Shown here: one piece after another, positions 27,649 to 35,843 of the stretch
Numbering within the stretch: the first letter of the stretch is position 1
Layout of the letters: each line of letters starts with the position of its first letter
Assembly (NCBI RefSeq): GCF_029360705.1
Contig: NZ_JARKMX010000005.1
Coordinates: 100,338 to 164,337 of the forward strand
Reading direction: 5' to 3'
DNA length: 64,000 nucleotides
From: Paraflavitalea pollutisoli
Lineage (GTDB): Bacteria > Bacteroidota > Bacteroidia > Chitinophagales > Chitinophagaceae
The notes under the pieces: model-generated
What the model was told of the DNA's origin: nothing
The model's input: only the letters and a program-made list of their open reading frames with translations
The model's database searches: none
Made by a program: the position numbers and the translations under genes

Positions 27649-27990
27649 TTAGTTGAACAGATCATCTTCATTTTTACGGAAGTAGATCTTGTCTTCCAGG
27701 AATTCCTGGGTGGCAAGCAGAGAAGGGTTGGGCATGCGCTCATAGGCTCTGGAGATCTCGATCTGCTCTTTGTTCTCATGAATCTCTTCCAGGCTATCAG
27801 TATGGCTGGCGAATTCTTCCAGTTTGTTGTGCAGCTCTTCCTTCAGGGAAATGTTGATCTGGTTTGCACGTTTGGCAATGATGGCAATTGATTCATACAG
27901 ATTACCGGTCTTACCCTTGATCACATGCAGATCTTTGGTTTCTGCCGTGTTAGCAGTGTTGGCGCTAATTTGTCTTCTTAACTTGCTCAT
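27649..27990 (-). CDS. rpoZ: RNA polymerase omega subunit, Bacteroidota type
   Basis: The 113-residue protein carries the omega/RPB6 core near residues 28-60 (GNLYESIAIIAKRANQINISLKEELHNKLEEFA), where A-I-I-A-K-R-A-N-Q-I is the conserved helix that clamps the beta' subunit. The C-terminal acidic extension (ENKEQIEISRAYERMPNPSLLATQEFLEDKIYFRK) is typical of the phylum. Omega aids assembly and stability of RNA polymerase. Its start overlaps the 3' end of bamD by 26 bases, so translation is probably coupled. A terminator follows. Confidence 0.88.
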   Translation of the reverse strand: MSKLRRQISANTANTAETKDLHVIKGKTGNLYESIAIIAKRANQINISLKEELHNKLEEFASHTDSLEEIHENKEQIEISRAYERMPNPSLLATQEFLEDKIYFRKNEDDLFN

Positions 27991-28792
27991 TATTGTTGAC
28001 TTTACTGATTTCTTTAATGTTGTTCTGCGACAAAGAAGAATAACGCTCTACTTCTTTGATTAGTTTGCTCTCCGGGAAACGATCCGAAAAATCATTGCAT
28101 TCGGTTACTACCTGCTCGTAACGGGCGGGCTTTTTCTCGTCCACGCTGTTCGAAGCAAAAAGATAGTAAGATTTTATGATCTGGAACTTATACTCGTCAC
28201 TTCTTTGTGAATCCGGGAAATCGTTCATGAGGCTGGTGTACGCGATGGCAGCGGCACGGTACTTACCCATATTATAATACAACTGCGCACTCAGGTGTTC
28301 CTTGTCCTCCAGCTTGATGCGGCACAGATCGATGATCTCACCTGCTTCCTTATTTTTTGCCGAACCAGGATGCGTATTGATGAATGTCTGCATTAAACCA
28401 ATGGTTTTCTGCGTATTAGTTTGATCAAGCGGTGTTTTGGGAGACTGGCGGTAGTAGGTATACGCCCGCATGTACTCCATTTCTTCCGCCTTGGGGCTCG
28501 TGGGGAAGACCTCCACAAACTGTTTGAACAGGTTTTCCGCGTTCATCCAGTCGCGCAGGTAGTAAGAACAGTAAGCGAACTTATAAAAAAGATCTTCAAA
28601 TTGGGGCTGTCCCTTCATGAGGGGGAACAGTTCTTCATAAAGTTGCTTGGCGTAATTGTATTTCTTAGCTACATAATACTTCTCGGCCATGCGCAACTTA
28701 TAGTCATAGTCGTTGCTTTTCTGCACTTTAGCGAATTTAGAGCAGGAAGCAAGGCCGAGCGCGAAAAATACAATTAAGAAAACTGACTTCAT
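27965..28792 (-). CDS. bamD: Outer membrane assembly lipoprotein BamD
   Basis: The 275-residue lipoprotein begins MKSVFLIVFFALGLASCSK, with lipobox cysteine at residue 17. TPR-like repeats follow throughout (KYYVAKKYNYAKQLYEELFPLMKGQ; YRDWMNAENLFKQFVEVFPTSPKAEEMEYMRAYTYY; YNMGKYRAAAIAYTSLMNDFPDSQ). BamD is the essential accessory of BamA in folding outer-membrane barrels. The start at 28792 is preferred over the ATG 12 bases upstream because the signal peptide starts there and a TAATTTTG box (28802-28809) lies across the longer start. The gene overlaps rpoZ by 26 bases. Confidence 0.93.
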   Translation of the reverse strand: MKSVFLIVFFALGLASCSKFAKVQKSNDYDYKLRMAEKYYVAKKYNYAKQLYEELFPLMKGQPQFEDLFYKFAYCSYYLRDWMNAENLFKQFVEVFPTSPKAEEMEYMRAYTYYRQSPKTPLDQTNTQKTIGLMQTFINTHPGSAKNKEAGEIIDLCRIKLEDKEHLSAQLYYNMGKYRAAAIAYTSLMNDFPDSQRSDEYKFQIIKSYYLFASNSVDEKKPARYEQVVTECNDFSDRFPESKLIKEVERYSSLSQNNIKEISKVNNNEQVKKTN

Positions 28793-28879
28793 AAAGGTGG
28801 GCAAAATTAAGGTATTCGTTGCAATAATAGGAAAGGAATGTAAAACGGACTTTTTCCAACCGTTAAGATAAATATAAAA

Positions 28880-28902
28880 CCCCTCCTTTGAACAAGGAGG
28901 GG
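28880..28902 (-). terminator. Rho-independent terminator after the OmpA-family gene
   Basis: CCCCTCCTT (28880-28888) and AAGGAGGGG (28894-28902) with a 5-base loop; the minus strand continues TTTTATATTT. It lies 29-51 bases beyond the OmpA-family stop at 28931. Confidence 0.85.
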
Positions 28903-28930
28903 CTATATAATAGAGTTGACAGCAAAAGTA

Positions 28931-30586
28931 CTATCCTCTGCGGCGCAGGTTCGGGTGCGGAGCAGGTACCGTGTTCGGACCTTCTTCACCAGTTCCGTCG
29001 CGGAGATCTACTGTAGTGCAATCACCACCTACTTCACCATACTTGAAGATGAAGCGATCGGAGCCAATGCCTTCTTTCTCAACCAGATAGTTGATAACGG
29101 CATTTACACGATCCCAGCTGAGCTGTTGTTCAGATTTGCTGGAAGAGCAATATCCAATAACGGCGATCTTACAATCAGGGTTGTTTCTGATTTGCTGGGC
29201 AGCGCTGGCCAGTAATGCCTTGGCGTCGTTGCTGAGTGTTACAGATTTGCCCTTGAAAGTTACGCTAGGCAGGCTACCGAGGTTGCACTTGCCACGGATT
29301 CCACCTTCTTCGATCAGCTTTCTCAGCTCATCGCAGCAGGCAGGAGGAGGACATTTACCAACACCATCAGCATCAACAGGCTGACATTGTGTAGGTGTAA
29401 CCAGTTCCTTGTCTTTGTAATCAGGAACACCGTCGCCATCAGTATCACGGCTAACACCGCGAGAGTCAACAGGTGCACCAGCTGGTGTATTGGGCTCCTG
29501 ATCGAATTGATCAGTGATACCGTCGCCGTCAGAATCATCCAAAACGGGTTTGGGGAGCTTCATGTGACGGGGCTTGTTGATTTCGTTGTAAGCATAATCC
29601 AAAGGATTGATCCACCACAGTGGCTCTACAGACTTGCTACCGCCGATCGTGAAGTTCAGACCAACAGAGAAGAAGTTGTAAATGTCATGATCCCTTGTTT
29701 GTGCAGTGTAAGGAACACCATTCTCTTGCCATTGCTGCCCATCGAGCAGGTCGGATTTGGGCATAGTAACTTTGTCTTCGATAGCGAGGCTCAAAGTTTT
29801 GTTGAGCTTGAATTGCATACCGAAACCAACGTTGATGTTGGGGCGGAAAGGCTCACCAAACAACTTGGCAGAAGAGTTATCTTCCTGACCTTCAGTTTCG
29901 TAATCGCCATCCATGCCGTCTTTCAGGGCTTTGCGGATGTCCTTACGATCTTTGTAGGCATAATTATTTGCCGCATATTGGTTAGCTACGTTGGTAAACA
30001 AAGTCGTGTAAGGGTTGCCATTGGCATCCAATGCATCTACTTTGGTATCCCAAACAGTACCGCCAATACCTACAAAACCATAGATGTTAAATCCGGTCTT
30101 TGCGCGGTGGAAACGGATATTGTTCAAAGTGAATACACCTTGCAATGCCGCATCATAAATATTCGACTTGTAGTTGTAGAATACGCGTGAACCAGTACCT
30201 GTATAAGCGCCCCAGGCTGGGTTCTTAGTGTAATTGGAAGAAGGCTGGAAGTTCAGACCTTTTGCGCTCAGATAGTTGAAATCACCACGCAAAGAGAATA
30301 CATAACCCAGTGCTTTACGAACATGTAAACCAGCGCCCCAACCAAAACGGGTGCGAACATCGCCAAATACGTTGCCAAGGCCACCTTTGATACCAATTTC
30401 CCAACGATTCCTGGGTTTAGCAGGAAAAGGGTAATTGTTAGCCATAAATTCACTGTGCTGAGGTAATCTTTTTGATGGTATTACAGAGGAATCCTGTACA
30501 TCATAGCTGCCGCCTATTTGCGCAAACGAGCCAGACGCGAACAGGCATAGTAAGCCAAACAGACCTGTGTACTTTTTGCTTGCCAT
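28931..30586 (-). CDS. OmpA-family outer membrane protein with thrombospondin type 3 repeats
   Basis: The 551-residue protein has signal peptide MASKKYTGLFGLLCLFASGSFAQ. An N-terminal beta-barrel domain spans about 55-330 (RWEIGIKGGLGNVFGDVRTRFGWGAGLHV). Calcium-binding TSP3-like Asp repeats follow (DSDGDGITDQ and DTDGDGVPDYKDK, ~348-395). The C-terminal OmpA peptidoglycan-binding domain carries VTLSNDAKALLASAAQQIRN and SWDRVNAVINYLVEKEGI. A Cys-rich segment (PPACCDEL) precedes it. Such proteins tether the outer membrane to peptidoglycan and are often among the most abundant envelope proteins. A textbook promoter and a terminator bracket it as a single-gene unit. Confidence 0.93.
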   Translation of the reverse strand: MASKKYTGLFGLLCLFASGSFAQIGGSYDVQDSSVIPSKRLPQHSEFMANNYPFPAKPRNRWEIGIKGGLGNVFGDVRTRFGWGAGLHVRKALGYVFSLRGDFNYLSAKGLNFQPSSNYTKNPAWGAYTGTGSRVFYNYKSNIYDAALQGVFTLNNIRFHRAKTGFNIYGFVGIGGTVWDTKVDALDANGNPYTTLFTNVANQYAANNYAYKDRKDIRKALKDGMDGDYETEGQEDNSSAKLFGEPFRPNINVGFGMQFKLNKTLSLAIEDKVTMPKSDLLDGQQWQENGVPYTAQTRDHDIYNFFSVGLNFTIGGSKSVEPLWWINPLDYAYNEINKPRHMKLPKPVLDDSDGDGITDQFDQEPNTPAGAPVDSRGVSRDTDGDGVPDYKDKELVTPTQCQPVDADGVGKCPPPACCDELRKLIEEGGIRGKCNLGSLPSVTFKGKSVTLSNDAKALLASAAQQIRNNPDCKIAVIGYCSSSKSEQQLSWDRVNAVINYLVEKEGIGSDRFIFKYGEVGGDCTTVDLRDGTGEEGPNTVPAPHPNLRRRG

Positions 30587-30635
30587 AACTAAAGTTTATG
30601 TGAAGGATTAAGAAAACCAATGTCCAAATTAGTCA

Positions 30636-30666
30636 CAAAAATATTAATTGAAAACTAAATACCAAA
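30636..30666 (-). promoter_or_regulatory. Promoter of the OmpA-family gene, TTTG-N19-TAttTTTG
   Basis: On the minus strand TTTG (30663-30666), then exactly 19 bases, then TATTTTTG (30636-30643). This is a complete match to the Bacteroidota housekeeping promoter. The predicted transcript starts near 30630 and leaves a leader of about 44 bases. Confidence 0.8.
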
Positions 30667-30791
30667 TTTTTTTAAGCAACGTTACGCGTATTATCTTGCT
30701 GTCAATCATTCAATAAGACTCCTATATGTAGGACCAATTTGCTGCCTTACTTACAAAGTAAAGTAGTAATTTGCCGTTCCTTTTGGACTAA

Positions 30792-31754
30792 ATGAAATTA
30801 TCACAGGCTATACTACGCGACGAATTAGCTGAATTTGAGAAACAATTCCGGGAAGCAGTTAAAAGCCAAACGCCTTTGCTGGACCGCATTATGCGATTCA
30901 TCGTAAACCGCAAAGGCAAACAGCTGAGACCCATGTTTGTCCTGCTTTCGGCCAAACTTTGCGGCCCCGTCACAGCTTCCTCTTATAGGGCAGCATCTCT
31001 GGTAGAATTGCTGCATACCGCCACCCTCGTTCATGATGATGTGGTGGATGAGTCGCTGGAACGGCGCGGCTTTTTCTCGACCTACGCACTCTGGAAAACC
31101 AAGATCTCGGTACTGGTGGGCGATTACCTCCTGGCGAAAGGTATGCTGCTTTCCCTCAATCATGACGATTTCAGGATCCTCCAAATCCTCTCCGACGCCA
31201 TTCGTCGTATGAGCGAAGGAGAGTTATTACAACTGGAAAAATCCCGGACCCTCAATCTCAAAGAAGATATCTATTTCGAAATCATCACCGGTAAGACTGC
31301 CTCCCTCCTCGCTTCTGCCTGTGCTGCCGGCGCCTGGTCGGTGACTCAAAATGAAACGATAACCGAAAAAATGCGTCTTTTCGGTGAAAAAGTAGGGATC
31401 GCATTCCAGATCAAAGATGATCTGTTCGACTATGGCAGCGATGCCATTGGCAAACCGACCGGCAATGATATCAAAGAGAAGAAGCTCACCCTGCCCCTCA
31501 TATACACCCTTAACAATTCTGATGCCACGACCCGCCGTCGCCTCATATACATCATCAAAAATCACAATAAGGATGCGGAAAAAGTCCAGGAAGTGATTGA
31601 TACCGTTAAGCGTGCCGGCGGGATCGACTACACCGAACAAAAGATGTTTGCCTACCGTGACGAGGCATTGAGTATCTTACAGGAATTTAATAACCCGGAA
31701 GTTCAACAGGGCCTGGAAGAACTGGTGCGTTTTACAACAGATAGAAAATTCTAA
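30792..31754 (+). CDS. Polyprenyl diphosphate synthase (trans-isoprenyl chain elongation)
   Basis: The 320-residue all-helical prenyltransferase has both aspartate-rich motifs: DDVVD at 82-86 (LVHDDVVDES) and DDLFD at 209-213 (FQIKDDLFDYG). KGKQLRPMFVLL near 41-52 and EKKLTLPLIYTL near the second motif are also family signatures. It extends isopentenyl diphosphate chains, here most likely the long side chain of menaquinone. The chain-length-determining residues upstream of the first motif (VELLHTATLV) have no bulky aromatic at position -5, which fits a medium/long-chain enzyme. It is followed 118 bases later by recJ on the same strand. Confidence 0.92.
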   Translation: MKLSQAILRDELAEFEKQFREAVKSQTPLLDRIMRFIVNRKGKQLRPMFVLLSAKLCGPVTASSYRAASLVELLHTATLVHDDVVDESLERRGFFSTYALWKTKISVLVGDYLLAKGMLLSLNHDDFRILQILSDAIRRMSEGELLQLEKSRTLNLKEDIYFEIITGKTASLLASACAAGAWSVTQNETITEKMRLFGEKVGIAFQIKDDLFDYGSDAIGKPTGNDIKEKKLTLPLIYTLNNSDATTRRRLIYIIKNHNKDAEKVQEVIDTVKRAGGIDYTEQKMFAYRDEALSILQEFNNPEVQQGLEELVRFTTDRKF

Positions 31755-31872
31755 GGATTTCCTGAACAGTATTAGCCGCCGGTGACCGATGCAGTCAGTC
31801 AAACGTCCCGGATACATATACTTTTAACCATATCATCCGCCTGGCGGGATCAACACATTAGCAATTGAATAC

Positions 31873-33579
31873 ATGCAGAAAAGATGGAACATACTGGCGG
31901 CTGATGAACAAAAAGTTGACAAGCTTTATCAGTCCCTCAAAATTCATCCTGCCCTCTGCAAAGTATTGATACAAAGAGGAATAGATGATTTCTCAGCCGC
32001 AAAACAGTACTACCGCCCACAGCTGTCCGACTTGCACGATCCCTGGCTGATGAAAGACATGCAAAAAGCCGTGGGCAGGCTGATGGCAGCCATGGAGCAA
32101 CAGGAAAAGATCCTGGTATTCGGCGACTATGATGTAGACGGTATCACCTCTGTATCCTGCATGTTCAGCTTTCTCAGAAAGCATTATGAATCATCTAAAG
32201 TAGATTTTTATATACCCCACCGGTACCGGGAAGGGTATGGAATTTCGCAGCAGGGTATCGATTATGCACGTGATAACGGATTTACCCTCATCATCTCGCT
32301 CGATTGTGGTATTAAATCAGTCGACCTCATTGGGTACGCCCGAGATCTGGGGATCGATTTTGTGGTGTGTGATCACCACACTCCCGATGCCATATTGCCA
32401 CCAGCTGTAGCCATCCTCAACCCCAAACAACCGGATTGTCCTTATCCTTATAAAGAATTATGTGGTTGTGGCGTAGGATTCAAACTCATCGCTGCGCTCA
32501 CCCAGCAAATGCAGCTGCCCTCGATCGAAGCCGAGGAATACCTCGACCTCGTGGCCACCGCTATTGCAGCCGATATCGTCCCGATGACCGGCGAAAACCG
32601 GATACTAGCCTTTTATGGCCTTAAGAAAGCCAATGAAACGCCCAATTTCGGGATCAGCGCCTTGAAAAAACTGAGCAAACTGGAGTCGGCCCTGTTTATC
32701 AACAGCCTTGTATTCATGATCGCGCCCAGGGTCAACGCTGCCGGACGCATGGACGATGCACGCAAAGCCGTTCAAATGTTCATCGCAGCCAGCGAAACCG
32801 AGGCACAGCAATACGCCGAACTATTACACTCGGACAATACCAACCGCAAAGAAGCGGACAAGAACATTACTGATGAAGCCCTGGCAATGCTCGAAGGCAA
32901 CCTCGAACTTAAAGAAAAGAAGTCGACCGTGATCTACCAGCCCCACTGGCACAAAGGTGTGGTGGGTATAGTAGCATCCCGCCTCATCGATCACTACTAC
33001 CGCCCCACTATCGTATTGACCCAATCCGGAGAGTATGTCGCCGGATCGGCCCGAAGTGTCGCCGGCTTCAATGTTTACGAAGCCATTCATCAATGTAAAG
33101 ATCTGCTTCTCGGTTATGGTGGCCACTTTTACGCCGCCGGTATGACTCTTGAACCCGGCAATGTGGAAGCATTCAGGGCACGTTTTGAAGAAGTGGTTTC
33201 CGCAACCATTCCACCAGAATTACTGATCCCTGAGATCATCATCGATGGAGAGATCCCCTTCCGTGACCTCAAACAACCTTTTTATAACATCATACATCAA
33301 ATGGAGCCCTTCGGGCCCGACAATACCAAGCCAGTTTGGGTAACCAGGAATGTCATGAACAGCGGTTATTCACGCGTTGTAAAAGATAACCACATCAAGT
33401 TCTCCCTGCGGCAGGAAAATATCCTGTTTAATGGTATAGGTTTCAACATGGCGAGAAAGTTCTACCTGCTACAGGAACAAAAACCACTGGATGTCGTGTT
33501 TACACTTGAGGAAAATGTATGGAATGATGAAAAACATCTACAATTGAAAGTGATCGACTTCCGTTTGTCGGAAAGCTAG
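31873..33579 (+). CDS. recJ: Single-strand-specific 5'-3' exonuclease RecJ
   Basis: The 568-residue DHH-family nuclease acts in recombination and mismatch repair. DYDVDG at 85-90 and DHH at 167-169 (VVCDHHTPD) are the metal-binding motifs. ISLDCGIKSV lies between them. The DHHA1 domain (HKGVVGIVASRLIDHYYRPTIVLT; GYGGHFYAAGMTL) is at about 355-430, and a C-terminal OB-fold (MEPFGPDNTKPVW to VIDFRL) completes it. The length is normal. A perfect bidirectional terminator follows. Confidence 0.96.
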   Translation: MQKRWNILAADEQKVDKLYQSLKIHPALCKVLIQRGIDDFSAAKQYYRPQLSDLHDPWLMKDMQKAVGRLMAAMEQQEKILVFGDYDVDGITSVSCMFSFLRKHYESSKVDFYIPHRYREGYGISQQGIDYARDNGFTLIISLDCGIKSVDLIGYARDLGIDFVVCDHHTPDAILPPAVAILNPKQPDCPYPYKELCGCGVGFKLIAALTQQMQLPSIEAEEYLDLVATAIAADIVPMTGENRILAFYGLKKANETPNFGISALKKLSKLESALFINSLVFMIAPRVNAAGRMDDARKAVQMFIAASETEAQQYAELLHSDNTNRKEADKNITDEALAMLEGNLELKEKKSTVIYQPHWHKGVVGIVASRLIDHYYRPTIVLTQSGEYVAGSARSVAGFNVYEAIHQCKDLLLGYGGHFYAAGMTLEPGNVEAFRARFEEVVSATIPPELLIPEIIIDGEIPFRDLKQPFYNIIHQMEPFGPDNTKPVWVTRNVMNSGYSRVVKDNHIKFSLRQENILFNGIGFNMARKFYLLQEQKPLDVVFTLEENVWNDEKHLQLKVIDFRLSES

Positions 33580-33612
33580 CCATTACGCTACTTCTGGATC
33601 GATAAACAGCAA

Positions 33613-33660
33613 CGAATAATAAAAAAAGGCCGGAACGCTCCGGCCTTTTTTTATTATTCG
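33613..33660. terminator. Bidirectional terminator between recJ and htpG
   Basis: The arms 33613-33634 and 33639-33660 are perfect 22-base complements with an ACGC tetraloop. The G+C core GGCCGGA/TCCGGCC is flanked on both sides by seven A or T, so each transcript ends in a T run. It lies 34 bases past the recJ stop and 13 bases past the htpG stop. Confidence 0.93.
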
Positions 33661-33672
33661 TCAATAACTATT

Positions 33673-35562
33673 TTATGCATTGACGGCTGCTGGCTTTGCT
33701 TCGCCCCCCATCAGGTCCACGCTTCGATTGATGAAGTTGGTAAGATTGGCTCCCTTGAGCAATCCCTGCGACAAAAGCGCCAGATCAGCCAGGTTCAGCA
33801 CCGTCTTGGTTTGCTTATCCTTGCTGTCTTCTGCCAGGATGTGTTGGAATATAGGATGGTTTCCATTTACCGTCAACGTTACCTCATCGGGCATGTTGGC
33901 ATAAAATGCTCCCATCGGCCCCTGCATAGCGGCCATATCTTTCATGCGACGCATAAACTCCGGACGTGTAGCCACTACCGGAGGCGTTTCAGCACTCAAG
34001 CCTTTCACTTCTACCGTTACATGCAAGTTGGCCGGTTGAATATTGAATAATTCCTTTAGCTTGTCCTGCTCTTCAGTGCTCAAAACGGACGCTGTATTCT
34101 CTTGTTTATCGATCAGGTTGTCAGCGATATCCGCATCCACCCGGTTAAAGTGAACATCATTCCATTTCTGTTCCATCTGGTTCAGGAAGGCCGCATCCAC
34201 CAGGGTGTCCATTTTCACGACTACATATCCTTTCTGTTCGGCCCCCTTGATATAAGCGTCCTGCTGAACAGCATCTGTCGTATACAGGATCACCAGTTTA
34301 CCATCCTTGTTCTTCTGTAGAGTTTCTGTCGCCAGGCGCAGTTCTTCCAATGTATAAAACTTGTGATCACCGGAGGTAGATTCAAAGATGTGGAACTTAT
34401 TGGCCTTCTCGAGAAACTTGTCGTCGGTCATCATACCATACTTCACAAACAGACCCAGGCTATCCCATTTATCTTCAAACGAACTACGCTCTTTGGTAAA
34501 AATCTCATCCAGCTTATCGGCCACCTTCTTGGTGATGTGGTTGTTGATCTTTTTCACATTGGGGTCCCCCTGCAGATAGCTTCTGCTCACGTTCAGCGGA
34601 ATATCGGGCGAATCGATCACACCATGCAACAACATGAGGAACTCAGGAACGATGTCCTTCACCTCATCGGTTACAAACACCTGGTTGCTGTACAACTGGA
34701 TCTTATCCTTCTGTATTTCATAGCTCTGCTTGATCTTCGGGAAATACAGAATACCCGTCAGGTTGAATGGATAATCGACATTTACATGGATCCAGAACAA
34801 CGGTGGTTCATGGTAAGGATATAACTCCTTATAGAAATTCTGGTAATCATCCGCTGTCAGCTCCGATGGCTTACGCGTCCAGGCTGGCTGTGTATTGTTG
34901 ATCTGCTCAGGTTGGGGGCTATCTTCTTTCTTTTCTTCACCAGCCTTGGGCTCAAAGAAAATAGGCACTGGCAGGAAGCGGCAGAAACGGCGCAAGACAC
35001 CTTCCACACGCGCCTCTTCCAAAAACTCTTTGCTTTCTTCATTGATGTGCAGTACGATCTCGGTACCGCGATCGGCCTTTTCTGTTTCTTCCAGGGTATA
35101 CTCGGGACTACCATCACATTCCCAACGAACCGCTTGGGCGCCATCCCGGAAACTCTTGGTAAAGATCTCCACCCGGTCACTCACCATAAAGGCTGAATAG
35201 AAGCCAAGGCCAAACTTTCCGATGATGCTGTTTTCGTTTTGACCTTTGTATTTCTTGACAAACTCTTCCGCACCACTGAAAGCTACCTGGTTGATGTATT
35301 TCTCCACTTCTTCCGCCGTCATACCAACACCTCGGTCACTAATGGTGATCGTTTTGTTGGCTGCATCCAGTTTCACGTCGATCCGCAATTCACCCAGCTC
35401 TCCCTTTGCTTCACCGATGGAGGAGAGCGTCTTGAGTTTCTGGGTAGCATCTACAGCGTTACTGATCAATTCACGCAGGAATATATCATGATCGCTGTAC
35501 AGGAATTTCTTAATGATGGGAAAAATGTTTTCCGTCTGTACCCGTATCGTTCCTTTTTGCAT
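33673..35562 (-). CDS. htpG: Hsp90-family chaperone HtpG
   Basis: The 629-residue cytosolic ATP-dependent chaperone has the GHKL ATPase N domain: FLRELISNAVDATQKL near 28-43, TISDRGVGM near 82-90, IGKFGLGFYSAFMVSDRV near 122-139, and GTEIVLHI. The middle domain (FWIHVNVDYPFNLTGILYFP; SRSYLQGDPNVKKI) and the C-terminal dimerisation domain follow. The start is the ATG at 35562, giving the family N terminus MQKGTIRVQTENI; the frame is open upstream but has no recognisable sequence. The gene is single and bracketed by the bidirectional terminator. Confidence 0.96.
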   Translation of the reverse strand: MQKGTIRVQTENIFPIIKKFLYSDHDIFLRELISNAVDATQKLKTLSSIGEAKGELGELRIDVKLDAANKTITISDRGVGMTAEEVEKYINQVAFSGAEEFVKKYKGQNENSIIGKFGLGFYSAFMVSDRVEIFTKSFRDGAQAVRWECDGSPEYTLEETEKADRGTEIVLHINEESKEFLEEARVEGVLRRFCRFLPVPIFFEPKAGEEKKEDSPQPEQINNTQPAWTRKPSELTADDYQNFYKELYPYHEPPLFWIHVNVDYPFNLTGILYFPKIKQSYEIQKDKIQLYSNQVFVTDEVKDIVPEFLMLLHGVIDSPDIPLNVSRSYLQGDPNVKKINNHITKKVADKLDEIFTKERSSFEDKWDSLGLFVKYGMMTDDKFLEKANKFHIFESTSGDHKFYTLEELRLATETLQKNKDGKLVILYTTDAVQQDAYIKGAEQKGYVVVKMDTLVDAAFLNQMEQKWNDVHFNRVDADIADNLIDKQENTASVLSTEEQDKLKELFNIQPANLHVTVEVKGLSAETPPVVATRPEFMRRMKDMAAMQGPMGAFYANMPDEVTLTVNGNHPIFQHILAEDSKDKQTKTVLNLADLALLSQGLLKGANLTNFINRSVDLMGGEAKPAAVNA

Positions 35563-35721
35563 ATAAAAAGCTCGTTTTTGTTCCCTGAAGCTACCAAAGA
35601 AAATGCCAGCAGCCATAAACCGGCAAAAATGTCAGTCGGTTGAAAAGCTTTTCAGGTACTGTTTTCGGCCTACCCGGCGGCCGCCTGTCTCTCCCCGAGA
35701 AATCTTCCGGCTATCCGTAAC

Positions 35722-35751
35722 ATTGAGGTAATGCTGGCTCCTTTATCTTTG
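35722..35751 (+). promoter_or_regulatory. Promoter of the T9SS nuclease-like gene
   Basis: ATTG (35722-35725) is followed by 18 bases and TATCTTTG (35744-35751), a full -7 match. The leader would be about 85 bases before the ATG at 35844. Confidence 0.6.
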
Positions 35752-35843
35752 ACCCCTCACACCCACCTACACCGTCTCCGACATCCAATCCGCTGGAACA
35801 CCATTCCATACAGTACCCCATTACTGTTCATAAAAACTTATAC

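Noticed and set aside
29387..30190. Plus-strand open frame of 267 codons opposite the OmpA-family gene
   Set aside because: The opposite strand encodes a signal peptide, barrel and OmpA domain with its own promoter; this frame is a mirror of its codon bias.
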